A DNA stretch of 64,000 nucleotides from Haloimpatiens sp042688525 (GTDB lineage Bacteria; Bacillota; Clostridia; Clostridiales; Clostridiaceae): assembly GCF_042688525.2 (NCBI RefSeq), contig NZ_JBHWAB010000001.1, positions 3,286,001 to 3,350,000 of the forward strand, written 5' to 3'. The translations under genes were made by a program, and so were the position numbers. Position 1 is the stretch's first letter. Each line of letters opens with the position of its first letter. The notes under the pieces are model-generated. The model ran no database searches, had not been told where the DNA came from, and saw only the letters and a list, made by a program, of their open reading frames with translations. Below are positions 18,075 through 26,599 of this stretch, one piece after another.

Positions 18075-18480
18075 ACCATACCTCCAACCATATCTCTTAT
18101 CTTATGTTAAATAAATTCTTATAAAAAATAAAACTTACATATTCTTATGTATTGAATTTACTAACTTTTAAGCTAATAAATTTATACTTTTCTTAATAAT
18201 AAAAAAATCGTAATTTAATCTATATAAATTATACGAAAACTATTAGTTTTTCATACAAACATCAACATCTATAATTATAAAATATATCTTTTTAAAAAAG
18301 GTTAAAAAATGGTTTCATTTATATTAAAAAGAAATATTTTTTTACAACTAGTACATTATATCATCTATTATAAATCTTAGAAAGAATGGAAAAAGAATTT
18401 ATTATAATTTTTATTATAATAAAAAATGGTATGTATTAATCAAATCAAATTTAATATATAATTCAATTAAAAATATATAC

Positions 18481-18600
18481 GAATTAATCAAAGATTACGT
18501 GCTACTCATATTGTGTAACATGCAGTTGGAGAGACTATTTTTTAAAGGTAGATTATTACGTGCTCTTCTTACTAAGCGCACGTAATAAATTATACTAAAA
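18481..18600. other. Structured intergenic segment with competing hairpin arms
   Basis: ATTACGTGC occurs at 18493 and again at 18554; GCACGTAAT at 18578-18586 can pair with either, giving a compact hairpin (18554-18586) or a long-range one. There is no T-run on either strand, so it is not an ordinary terminator. The rest of the 500-bp gap 18121-18624 is very AT-rich with TATAAT-like boxes and no ORF that I can support. Confidence 0.35.
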
Positions 18601-18624
18601 ACATGAAAATTCGATCATAAATTA

Positions 18625-19419
18625 TTATAATGATACTGCATATTTATTAATCACATTATATACACCATTATCATTATTGCTTTGTGCAACAAATCTAGCG
18701 TGTTTTTTTACATCTTGTGGTGCATTTTCCATAGCATAACTGTAATATGCTTCTCTAAACATAGTTAAATCATTATAATAATCTCCAAAAACCATTGTGT
18801 CTCTTTTATGAATGTTAAATTTCTCTTGAAGTATTTTTATTGCACTTCCTTTACTTACTCCTTTGTTCATTATGTCTATCCAGCAATCACCTGATACAAC
18901 GAATTCAACATTGTCACTTAAATTTTCTTTTAAATATTCAATCATATGCGTTTTTACGCCTTCTTCTACATAGTATGTTACTTTATATACAGGTTCTTTT
19001 ACTTCATCAAATGATTTTATTACTACTGCTGGAACTCCCCAGAAATTAAATTTATTTAGTATATCTTCTGTAGGATTCACTATATATGCATCGTTAGCTG
19101 CTGCTAAAAATAATTCCATTCCTTGCTTACATTTTAAATTTATTATACTTTTTATATCTTTTTCACAAATACAATTGGAATATAAAATTCTTCCATTTTT
19201 ATTGTATTTTACAAGAGCACCATTGTGTGCAACAAATATCATATCTGTATCTACTTTGTCAAAATTTTTATTTAACTGAGAATAAAATCTTCCACTAGCT
19301 GCTGCAAATTTTATACCTCTCTCATTTAAGTTATGAATCATATCATATACTTTGGAATTTATTTTTCCTTGATCATTTACTAAAGTACCATCTAAATCAG
19401 TTGCAATTAACTTTATCAT
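18625..19419 (-). CDS. Cof-type HAD-IIB family phosphatase
   Basis: 264-aa haloacid dehalogenase phosphatase. Motif I DLDGTLV (residues 8-14; nucleophile D8, acid D10), motif II ASGR near 41, motif III K (SKGSAIKIL) near 199 and motif IV GDYYNDLTMF near 218. The long cap between II and III makes it Cof/YidA-like; these act on sugar phosphates, flavin mononucleotide or pyridoxal phosphate. No Shine-Dalgarno lies directly before the ATG; the nearest, AGGAGG, is about 65 bp upstream. Monocistronic. Confidence 0.9.
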   Translation of the reverse strand: MIKLIATDLDGTLVNDQGKINSKVYDMIHNLNERGIKFAAASGRFYSQLNKNFDKVDTDMIFVAHNGALVKYNKNGRILYSNCICEKDIKSIINLKCKQGMELFLAAANDAYIVNPTEDILNKFNFWGVPAVVIKSFDEVKEPVYKVTYYVEEGVKTHMIEYLKENLSDNVEFVVSGDCWIDIMNKGVSKGSAIKILQEKFNIHKRDTMVFGDYYNDLTMFREAYYSYAMENAPQDVKKHARFVAQSNNDNGVYNVINKYAVSL

Positions 19420-19584
19420 ATGTATTTTGTTACAAAAACTTGTAAAAAGTTATAAAACAAACTTTTATTTACTAGCTTTCTTGTAACTCCTCCTTTCTGT
19501 GTTTTTTAACATCATTGTATATTTGTTAGATTTACTAACTTTAAATCATCACTAAGACTCATATTTATCTGCAAAGTTAAGTTA

Positions 19585-20214
19585 TTAACATATAATACTA
19601 GCTCTTATAACAATACTATCTTCCTCACATTTGTTATTAACATTTATTATTAACTCGTCAAACTCATTATACATATTTACAAGTAATATTTCATCTTTAC
19701 ATAAATCTATATTTTCTTTCCCATTAATGATAACACTAACCTTTCCTTTAATACAATAAAAAGCTTCTGTCAAATATTTAAATTTTTTCATTTTAAATTT
19801 ATTATCATTACAACATATTTTGTACACATCATTATAATACAAATGTGTATAACCTATTTGACCTTCACTGCCTTCTGCCATCATTAAATTGAAATCTCTA
19901 ACTTTTCCACAACTTTTTGTTATCCACTCTCCACTAAAACTATCCTGTTGAAAAGGTGCCAAATGCTTATTATAATATGCTTCATGCTTAAGAGTAATTT
20001 TCCCATCCAAAACCATTATTAATCTCCATATTCCTTTAAGTTCTGTAAAAGTTGATTCTTCTGCTTCAACCTTTGCAGAACTTAATCTCCACTTAAAATT
20101 CCTTTCATTATAAGAAGAATCTTTTGGATATATTGCAAGTTCAGTAGTTGTTCCCCCTGTCCAATTACTTGTTTTTTGCTGTTCTTTTTTTATAAGCTCA
20201 ATATTATATGACAT
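19585..20214 (-). CDS. HutD/Ves family protein
   Basis: 209-aa cupin-fold protein of the HutD/Ves family: NWTGGTTTELAIYP near the N-terminus, FKWRLSSAKVEAEESTFTEL and RLIMVLDGKITL, then DFNLMM in the second barrel. HutD is linked to histidine utilisation in proteobacteria and Ves to cold response, but the biochemical role is not established. No hut genes are near. AAGGGG ribosome binding site before ATG at 20212-20214. Confidence 0.88.
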   Translation of the reverse strand: MSYNIELIKKEQQKTSNWTGGTTTELAIYPKDSSYNERNFKWRLSSAKVEAEESTFTELKGIWRLIMVLDGKITLKHEAYYNKHLAPFQQDSFSGEWITKSCGKVRDFNLMMAEGSEGQIGYTHLYYNDVYKICCNDNKFKMKKFKYLTEAFYCIKGKVSVIINGKENIDLCKDEILLVNMYNEFDELIINVNNKCEEDSIVIRASIIC

Positions 20215-20346
20215 ATTACCCCTTCTTTCTATTCATAATTCTATTCTTCTATCTACAAAAATTGAGCATCTTATTATTATTTTATACACAGAAACATAAA
20301 TATCCTGTTTAAGTATATTATTTCCTTTTGTAAAGTAAACAAAATA

Positions 20347-20393
20347 AAGGGACAGTTCTCAAATTTTTCAAAAATTCAAAAACTGTCCCTTTT
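20347..20393. repeat. AAGGGACAGTTCT hairpin
   Basis: AAGGGACAGTTCTCAAAT pairs imperfectly with ATTCAAAAACTGTCCCTTTT around a T/A-rich loop. Same type as the hairpin at 3862 (GGGACGGTTCT). Lies between hutD-like gene and the ncRNA terminator. Confidence 0.6.
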
Positions 20394-20421
20394 AAGAACA
20401 AAAGCACATATTGCATAAAAA

Positions 20422-20677
20422 AAGAGACACATTGTGTCTCTTATTATTAATCTTATTATATATTTAAATAATCCAAAATACCGTTGCTCCAATTTTGACA
20501 CCTATCTCTCTGATAGGTGGGTGTTCTCAAAGATGCTTCAACTACCTTGCCACTTCTACGTTGGTCTTATAGATTTCTTTCACATCTAGATTTTGAACTC
20601 CCTTTTAAACTCTGTAGGTTCAAAATAAGAGCTTCTCGAATACTTCAGAAAAAAGTCATATACATAAATTAGACTAC
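20422..20677 (-). ncRNA. Structured non-coding RNA, candidate 6S RNA
   Basis: An RNA gene with its own signals: promoter TTGAAT (20706-20711), 16-bp spacer, TATAAT (20684-20689), and a terminator AAGAGACACA-ATGTGTCTCTT plus T-run at 20442-20422. The transcript of about 250 nt has no ORF with a ribosome binding site. It contains a hairpin TTTTGAAC...GTTCAAAA with GGGA in the loop (about 20621-20588) and a strong hairpin CACCTATC-AGAGA-GATAGGTG (about 20521-20501). Length, single-gene layout and the TTGAACC..GGGAGTTCAA block agree with Firmicute 6S RNA, which binds sigma-A RNA polymerase in stationary phase. The family name is from memory of the pattern and is uncertain; that it is a structured RNA gene is firmer. 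Confidence 0.5.
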
Positions 20678-20683
20678 ACTATT

Positions 20684-20711
20684 ATTATACCAAGTTTTAT
20701 ATTAAATTCAA
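20684..20711 (-). promoter_or_regulatory. Promoter of the candidate 6S RNA
   Basis: TTGAAT at 20706-20711 and TATAAT at 20684-20689, 16 bp apart, on the minus strand. It overlaps the 15 bp just after the ldh stop codon region, so the RNA is transcribed independently of ldh. Confidence 0.6.
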
Positions 20712-20725
20712 TACTTATTTTTATA

Positions 20726-21664
20726 TTATTTAATATTTAAACTTTTTAATACCTCTGCAGATTTTTGAAGATTTTTTAATTCTTCTTGTGAAAGATCTAT
20801 TTCAAGTAAATTTTTCACACCACTATTTCCAACTATACATGGTGCTGCCATATAAACATCTTCTATACCATATTCACCAGTATATAATGTTGATAACGGT
20901 AAAACTGTATGTTCATCAGTAACTATAGCTTTAATTATTCTTGCTACAGCAGTAGCTATACCAAAAGAAGTATATCCTTTTCCTCCAACAATATCAAATC
21001 CAACTTCTTTAACTTTTTGTGAAATTTTTTCTTTAATCTCATCATTTATTTCAAAACCTAGACTTTTTAAATAATCATCTAATTTTATTCCTGACACTGT
21101 AGTAGAACTCCATGCTGCTACTTGAGAATCTCCATGCTCTCCGAGTATATATGTAGATATTTTTCTATAATTTATACCATATTTTTCTCCTACAAAATAC
21201 TTTAATCTTCCTGAATCTACCACTGTACCTGATCCTATAACTCTTTCTTTTGGAAAACCTGAAAGTTTATAAGTTTGATACGTTAATATATCTACAGGAT
21301 TTGCAACTACTATAATTATTGCATTAGGATTATATTTGACCACCTGAGGTACTATTTGTGCATTTATTTTTAATCCCTTATTTAAAACATCTAGTCTTGT
21401 TTCTCCACTCTTAGGTTGAGGTCCTGCTGTTATTATTACTATATCAGAATCTTTTGTGTCACTATAATCACCATATTTTACATCAATATCTTCTATAAAT
21501 GCAGTTCCATGTGCTATATCCATCGCTTCTGACATTGCTTTTTTCTCATTTATGTCTACTATTACAACCTCTTCAGCTAACTTCTGAAGCATTATAGCAT
21601 AAGCAGTAGTCGAACCTACAAAGCCAGCGCCTATTACAGATATTTTTGTGTTTTTAACTATCAC
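20726..21664 (-). CDS. ldh: L-lactate dehydrogenase
   Basis: 312-aa NAD-dependent L-lactate dehydrogenase, reducing pyruvate to lactate at the end of glycolysis. Rossmann motif GAGFVGS near 12-18, VVIVD ending the second beta strand (NADH specificity), the active loop GPQPKSGETRLD with Arg, VANPVDILTY, and catalytic His in ILGEHGDSQV near 180. A Q is present at the substrate-specificity position (AGPQPKSGETR), as in lactate rather than malate dehydrogenases. GTG start (21662-21664) with GGAGG upstream. A promoter TTGGAA-18 bp-TATAAT lies before it, followed by TTGAAAAATTTAACTTTTTA, which could be a weak Rex-like site. Confidence 0.95.
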   Translation of the reverse strand: MIVKNTKISVIGAGFVGSTTAYAIMLQKLAEEVVIVDINEKKAMSEAMDIAHGTAFIEDIDVKYGDYSDTKDSDIVIITAGPQPKSGETRLDVLNKGLKINAQIVPQVVKYNPNAIIIVVANPVDILTYQTYKLSGFPKERVIGSGTVVDSGRLKYFVGEKYGINYRKISTYILGEHGDSQVAAWSSTTVSGIKLDDYLKSLGFEINDEIKEKISQKVKEVGFDIVGGKGYTSFGIATAVARIIKAIVTDEHTVLPLSTLYTGEYGIEDVYMAAPCIVGNSGVKNLLEIDLSQEELKNLQKSAEVLKSLNIK

Positions 21665-21757
21665 TACTATTCCTCCTGTATTTAAAAAGTTAAATTTTTC
21701 AAACGGTATGTATTATATCATATTGCTATCTATTTTTCCAATATATCATAGTACATA

Positions 21758-22849
21758 TTATTTAGTTATTACATTTTTTGTTTTACTAATTTCCTCATAA
21801 AATAATCTTTTATCCTTTTTAAATATATGAAGTAGTATGTGTACAAAAAATATTAAATCAAAAATAATTAATACAGCAATCATAATAAAAATTAATAAAG
21901 GCCATTGTATATTTCTATTTAATGAAATAGCCTGTGATAACAAATAATTAAAACCAAATACACCATAATACAAAATACTATATCTAGTTACTGCTTCTTT
22001 AAATGATAATCTATCTTTTTTACCTTTTATTTTTATTCTAAGTATCCATTTACCAAAAGTTTTTCCATTAGTTATATAAACAATTAAGATAAAATATACA
22101 AATACAAGTATAGCTTTAAAGAGAATATCTGTTTTTAATGATGGAAAAATTAGTTCAAGAATAAACCAATCTATTGAAAATGCAAGTAATCTTCTAAAAA
22201 AGCTTACAGGTATTGATTTTAAATCAATGTTTTCATCTAATTGATCAGCTTTTGGAAAAAAATATGTAAACATAGGGGCTATCTTATACCCTATATATCC
22301 CCCAAGAGTATTCAAAATCAAATCATCCACATCAAATATTCTATAAGGAGCATTATAAAATCCATACAATGCACTTACCTGAGTTACTTCAAAAAATAAA
22401 GATATAGAGAAACATATTAATACTGTTTGTTTTAAATTTTTCTTAAAATAATACCTCAAATATATACCAAGAGGCATTAATAAAATTGCATTAAATGCTG
22501 CTTGAAGGAATGCTCGTTCCTTTACTATATTTATATAAGTAGATGGTTTTGAAAAAACTACTTTTGTTTCTTTTAAAAAATCAAAAATAAAATTAAAAGG
22601 CATTAATTGATAATATTGAACATTGATAGGCTGCAAACTTCTCACATCATGTGTTTTAGGAAGAGGAAGTATTACTAAATAGTAAGCTGCTAATAAATAC
22701 AATAAAAAAGAATATAAAATAAAAACTCTAAATTTATTTATATATCCATGCTTTCTATATTGATATATAACAAATGGAAACGTAAATAAAAAAGCTAAAA
22801 TAGGAAATGTAATTAAAGCTATCTTTATAGGAAATAAATATGTCTGCAT
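21758..22849 (-). CDS. VanZ-like and RDD domain membrane protein
   Basis: 363-aa membrane protein. The first half has five hydrophobic helices and VanZ-family features (VILPLP, FNFIFDF, NAILLMPLGIYLRYYF, EVTQVSALYG, DVDDLILNTLGGYIGY). The second half (from about 215) is an RDD domain (RRLLAFSIDWFI, TNGKTFGKWILRIKI). Such fusions are common in Firmicutes; VanZ relatives are linked to resistance to teicoplanin and lipoglycopeptides, but the function here is unknown. Ribosome binding site TTGGAGG. It lies 32 bp after the AAA-ATPase gene stop and may be co-transcribed. Confidence 0.88.
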   Translation of the reverse strand: MQTYLFPIKIALITFPILAFLFTFPFVIYQYRKHGYINKFRVFILYSFLLYLLAAYYLVILPLPKTHDVRSLQPINVQYYQLMPFNFIFDFLKETKVVFSKPSTYINIVKERAFLQAAFNAILLMPLGIYLRYYFKKNLKQTVLICFSISLFFEVTQVSALYGFYNAPYRIFDVDDLILNTLGGYIGYKIAPMFTYFFPKADQLDENIDLKSIPVSFFRRLLAFSIDWFILELIFPSLKTDILFKAILVFVYFILIVYITNGKTFGKWILRIKIKGKKDRLSFKEAVTRYSILYYGVFGFNYLLSQAISLNRNIQWPLLIFIMIAVLIIFDLIFFVHILLHIFKKDKRLFYEEISKTKNVITK

Positions 22850-22881
22850 GATATACCTCCAATTTTATGTTATCTTATGTT

Positions 22882-24237
22882 TTATATATTTTTTAAATCT
22901 TTACTTGAAAAATTATTCATAATACCTTTTAAATATTTATTAAAATTACTTATTTCGTCATTTATATCTCCTTGAAACAAATCATTTTTCAATTGACTTT
23001 TTGGTGTATTTACCTTTTGTTTTATTCCTTCATATAGATAATCCCAATAGATAGATTTTATAACCTCATTAGGTATACCTAACTTCACTTCATCTTCAGA
23101 ATTACTTTTTATTGTAAGCATTCCAAGGTAAAACAATAGAGAAATAAAGTTTTTCTTTTCTTTATAAATATTATCAATATTAAATCTTTCCTTAACTTCT
23201 TCACAAATACCTTTATCTGTCATAATGTTTTTCATCAATGTTTTATCCTTAAAATTAATAGCTATTTCTTTTACCTTACTATAATCCATCTTTAAATTAT
23301 TATCAATAATATCCGGATACTTATTATTTATCTTTATTTTCTGTAAAAAATATAAAATTATATTAGGATTATATATTTCATTTTCACATTCTTTACTAAA
23401 CTTATATCCATTATAATATAAGTTCATATCCTCTAAAATATTATTTTCATCTACTTCTTCACCAAGTTCAAGTTCATATACTATTTCCTTCATCTCTTCT
23501 TCATTAAAACCCATCATGTCATTTAATTTTTCTTCTAAAGTAAGATTAGCTAATATATTCATACTACTGTTAAGTTCATCTAACATTATTGGAGCTGTCC
23601 CTGTAACAAATATTCTATCTATACTCTCACCTGCACTATCTTTTAAAACTTCATAAAAACAGCGCACAACACCTCCATTACGAAGTAACTCTCTATATAA
23701 TTTTGTATCAAATATTATTAAATCATTTGTAAAACTATCATAATCATCTATTAAAAGAAATATTTTTTTGTGCACTTGACTTGCTAAAGTTGAAATGTAT
23801 TTTATTGCTTCAACGGAATTCTTTATATGTTGTGGCATACCACTAATTCTTAAAATGCTTTTGTATTTATTAATAAATGCTGAAACTTTATGTTTTACTT
23901 CATAATTAAATTGTTGAATAAATTGTTCCTTAGATGTTCTCACAGAAATTCCTGAAAAGTTAAGTTTTAAAATTAAATATTTATTTTTATTATTTGTATG
24001 ATTTTCTCCTATATACTGCCTTTCAAATATTTCTTCAAATTTATCTTCCTTGTTTATATCATAATAATTTTCAAGCATTGATATAAATAAACTTTTACCA
24101 AACTTAATAGGCCTTACAAAAAATTGATATGGTGGATATTCCTCCAACATTTCTATATATTTTGTTTTATCTATATAAATATAATTTTCTTTTATTACTC
24201 TTTCAAAATTAGATATTCCATAAGGTATTTTTTTCAT
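22882..24237 (-). CDS. AAA-ATPase-like protein, C-terminal nuclease domain missing
   Basis: 451-aa member of the expanded family that begins MKKIPYGISNFE and contains an AAA-ATPase-like module (PF09820): PIKFGKSLFISMLENYY (P-loop-like GKS near 48), LKLNFSG, FLLIDDYDSF (Walker B) and VFVTGTAPI. Relatives are usually 520-580 aa and end in a PD-(D/E)XK nuclease domain (PF08011). Here the protein stops soon after YWDYLYEG, so the nuclease domain is lost. The P-loop Arg-Arg of RPRRFGKS is changed to Pro-Ile. Family members occur in many paralogues in clostridia and look mobile. Start chosen at ATG 24235-24237 behind GGGG rather than the GTG nine bases upstream. Confidence 0.8.
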   Translation of the reverse strand: MKKIPYGISNFERVIKENYIYIDKTKYIEMLEEYPPYQFFVRPIKFGKSLFISMLENYYDINKEDKFEEIFERQYIGENHTNNKNKYLILKLNFSGISVRTSKEQFIQQFNYEVKHKVSAFINKYKSILRISGMPQHIKNSVEAIKYISTLASQVHKKIFLLIDDYDSFTNDLIIFDTKLYRELLRNGGVVRCFYEVLKDSAGESIDRIFVTGTAPIMLDELNSSMNILANLTLEEKLNDMMGFNEEEMKEIVYELELGEEVDENNILEDMNLYYNGYKFSKECENEIYNPNIILYFLQKIKINNKYPDIIDNNLKMDYSKVKEIAINFKDKTLMKNIMTDKGICEEVKERFNIDNIYKEKKNFISLLFYLGMLTIKSNSEDEVKLGIPNEVIKSIYWDYLYEGIKQKVNTPKSQLKNDLFQGDINDEISNFNKYLKGIMNNFSSKDLKNI

Positions 24238-24355
24238 TCTAACCACACCCCATTTATTATCTTATTCAACTTTATTTGTTCTTTATACTTTATACTTTTT
24301 ACTCTATATTTATATTATCTCTCTCCCTTTTTAATTACAAAATACAAATAATTAA

Positions 24356-24418
24356 CTCAACTGTCGCAATATATCATTTTCCTTCGCTAGACAGTATTTT
24401 ATTACTCCGAAAGTTGAG
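24356..24418. repeat. MITE-like element, minimal 63-bp copy
   Basis: CTCAACTGTCGCA at the left end and CTCCGAAAGTTGAG at the right end frame only the right-arm segment ATATATCATTTTCCTTCGCT. It keeps both termini but almost none of the stem. Confidence 0.65.
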
Positions 24419-24461
24419 TAGTTAGTAATCCAACTTTCAACTGTCTTTTTTCTTCGTACTT

Positions 24462-25217
24462 TTAAAAAAACTCATGAACGATTTTCACTAATTCTTTAAC
24501 TAGATTAGAATCCACCACTTCATATGCATAGTCATCATCACTATAGGCATAGCTAACATGATTTTTAGTAGTAGTTTTATCTTGCAGCCATTTCTTACAA
24601 GAACTATGGATTTGAGTAATACCTGTATACTCCATAAACTTTTTAGCATTCTTAAAATTCATTCCACTGCCTGCTAGAATTTGAATTTTATCTCCATATT
24701 TTTCTTGTAAATCCTTTAATAATTCCATTCCTTCAACAGCTTTTGCTTCTAAACCACTAGTTAGAATTCGGTCTGCACCAAGCTTTATTAAAGTTTCAAT
24801 TGCTTCGTAAGGATCATTAACACAATCAAAAGCTCTATGAAATACAGCTTCTTTTTCTTTTCCATAGGACTTAATAATATCAATCACTTCTTTTGTTTGT
24901 GAAATATTGATATTACCGTCATCATCTAAAAGTCCAAATGCTATTCCATCAGCACCGTGTTCCAACATACACTTTACATCTAACAACAGTGTTTCATATT
25001 CCTCTTTGTTATAGCAAAAACCAGCCCCTCTTGGTCTTGCCATACAAATAACCTTTAAATCAGTATTCTTTTTTGTCAAAACAAGACTTGCAATACTAGG
25101 AGTTAATCCTCCCATATATAAAGCACTATTTAATTCAACTCTATCTGCTTTTCCCTTATAAGCTTCCATGCAATCATAGAAACTTCCGCAGCATACTTCT
25201 ATTATTTTATTTATCAC
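24462..25217 (-). CDS. cutC: CutC family protein
   Basis: 251-aa TIM-barrel protein of the CutC family: IEVCCGSFYDCMEAYKGKADRVELNSALYMGGLTPS (given as the family N-terminal pattern E-x-C, D-R-V-E-L, G-G-L-T-P-S), ICMARPRGAGFCYN, FHRAFDCVNDP and ILTSGLEAKAVEG. Named for copper homeostasis in E. coli, though later work questions that role. It overlaps the upstream asparaginase-type gene by 4 bp (ATGA), so the pair forms an operon. That link suggests a role in amino-sugar or peptide catabolism rather than copper. Confidence 0.9.
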   Translation of the reverse strand: MINKIIEVCCGSFYDCMEAYKGKADRVELNSALYMGGLTPSIASLVLTKKNTDLKVICMARPRGAGFCYNKEEYETLLLDVKCMLEHGADGIAFGLLDDDGNINISQTKEVIDIIKSYGKEKEAVFHRAFDCVNDPYEAIETLIKLGADRILTSGLEAKAVEGMELLKDLQEKYGDKIQILAGSGMNFKNAKKFMEYTGITQIHSSCKKWLQDKTTTKNHVSYAYSDDDYAYEVVDSNLVKELVKIVHEFF

Positions 25218-26188
25218 TTTTTAATTTTGCCCCCTTCTCTAGCTAATGGTGTAGTTATTATCTTTATATAGTTATCTAGCCACTCTTTACTAGCCCTTTC
25301 GTGAATACATTTGCCATTTACATTTTTAGTTAAATATACAATTGGCTCTTGATTTTCAGTAGTAACTACAAATGAAAAACCTTCAATGTTTGTAGCTGCT
25401 CCCCATTCACCCTTGTTATTCATGGCAATTACTGACAAATCTCCTACCATACCTCTTCTTTCTTTAAGTTCTTCATCTAATTTATTTACGGCTATTTCGC
25501 AAGCTTCTTGAGGATGATGACCTTCCTTCATCAAATAAACGATTTCATAAGAAATACATCCCTTCATTAAATCTTCTCCAAGTCCTGTAGCACTTGCTCC
25601 ACCTACTTTAGAATCTACGTAAAATCCTGAGCCGCAAATAGGGGAATCCCCAACTCTTCCTTTCTTCTTCATAAATAAACCACTGGTTGAAGTTGCTGCA
25701 ATCATATTACTATTTTCATCAATACATACCATACCTACAGTATCATGTCCACTATAAGGTTTAATCTCCTGTTCTTTTATTTCTTTAACACGGTTGTAAT
25801 AATGAATTTTAGCACGCTCTGTTAACATATTTTTACGCTGAAAGCCTTCCTTATGAGCAAATTTTTCTGCTCCTTCACCCACTAATAAATTATTTACTTT
25901 CTCCTTACTTAAACGTCTTGCAATACTAATAGGATTAGCAAAATCTTTAATTGCACCAACTGCTCCCATATCAAATGTAGTACCATCCATATACCCAGCA
26001 TCTAATTCTACTTCCATTTCTTCGTTAGGTAAACCACCATAACCTACAGATTTATAAAATTCAAAATCTTCTACTTCCTTAATTGCAGTTTCAATTGCAT
26101 CAGCTGCACATCCCCTATCTTTTAAAATTTTTCTTCCTTTTGTAATGCCTTCAACAGCCATATGCCAAGTTGCAATCATCCCATACAT
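25214..26188 (-). CDS. N4-(beta-N-acetylglucosaminyl)-L-asparaginase / isoaspartyl peptidase-type Ntn hydrolase
   Basis: 324-aa Ntn hydrolase precursor of the asparaginase 2 / glycosylasparaginase family. The autocleavage site is the G-H-D-T-V-G-M segment with nucleophile T150; the substrate pocket segment GRVGDSPICGSGFYVD and GGASATGLGEDLMKG follow. An upstream half of 149 residues (AVEGITKGRKILKDRG) is the alpha chain. It removes the GlcNAc-Asn link or hydrolyses isoaspartyl peptides. The frame is open 13 codons further upstream, but GGGAGG lies 9 bp before the ATG at 26186-26188, so that start is preferred. Co-transcribed with cutC. Confidence 0.9.
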   Translation of the reverse strand: MYGMIATWHMAVEGITKGRKILKDRGCAADAIETAIKEVEDFEFYKSVGYGGLPNEEMEVELDAGYMDGTTFDMGAVGAIKDFANPISIARRLSKEKVNNLLVGEGAEKFAHKEGFQRKNMLTERAKIHYYNRVKEIKEQEIKPYSGHDTVGMVCIDENSNMIAATSTSGLFMKKKGRVGDSPICGSGFYVDSKVGGASATGLGEDLMKGCISYEIVYLMKEGHHPQEACEIAVNKLDEELKERRGMVGDLSVIAMNNKGEWGAATNIEGFSFVVTTENQEPIVYLTKNVNGKCIHERASKEWLDNYIKIITTPLAREGGKIKK

Positions 26189-26357
26189 TTTAAGTTCCTC
26201 CCTTATATATCTAGTATGCAATACCACACACTAACTTATTTCAATATATTTATATATAGAAACCCTTCTTCCTAATTTTACTAAATAAGTATCATAATTT
26301 ACAAGATATAAAATTAGTTTTTTACATATATAGAAAACTAATTTTAAATATTTATTA

Positions 26358-26502
26358 TTCAACTTTCACAAGTGAAAAATAGCCGCTGCGGGAAATAATA
26401 TCTTGCTCAGAAACCATTCACTTCAGTAACAAGTTCAAATGTTTCTTACGCAATATATCATTTCCCTTCGCTAGACAGTATTTTTTTATTGCAGAAGTTG
26501 AA
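26358..26502. mobile_element. MITE-like element (145 bp, core-deleted) with 7-bp target duplication
   Basis: TTCAACTTTCACA at the left end, TGCAGAAGTTGAA at the right end, flanked on both sides by TTTATTA (26351-26357 and 26503-26509). Internal junction is the same as in the copy at 744. The right target copy directly abuts the -35 box (26510-26515) of the GntR-ABC operon promoter. Confidence 0.82.
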
Positions 26503-26509
26503 TTTATTA

Positions 26510-26569
26510 TTGACAAGATAATATATTACCGTATATACTGTATATATAATATATAAACAGTATATACGG
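26510..26569 (+). promoter_or_regulatory. Promoter and GntR operator of the YtrA-type ABC operon
   Basis: TTGACA (26510-26515) and TATACT (26534-26539) with 18-bp spacing. The perfect 13-bp inverted repeat CCGTATATACTGT (26529-26541) / ACAGTATATACGG (26557-26569) covers the -10 box and the transcription start, the position expected for an autorepressor such as the GntR-type protein encoded next. Confidence 0.78.
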
Positions 26570-26599
26570 CGTATAAAATTAAAACAAAGGAGTATAAAA

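Noticed and set aside
21660..21725. Rex operator before ldh
   Set aside because: TTGAAAAATTTAACTTTTTA resembles the TTGTTAAN4TTAACAA consensus only partly; kept as a remark, not as a feature.
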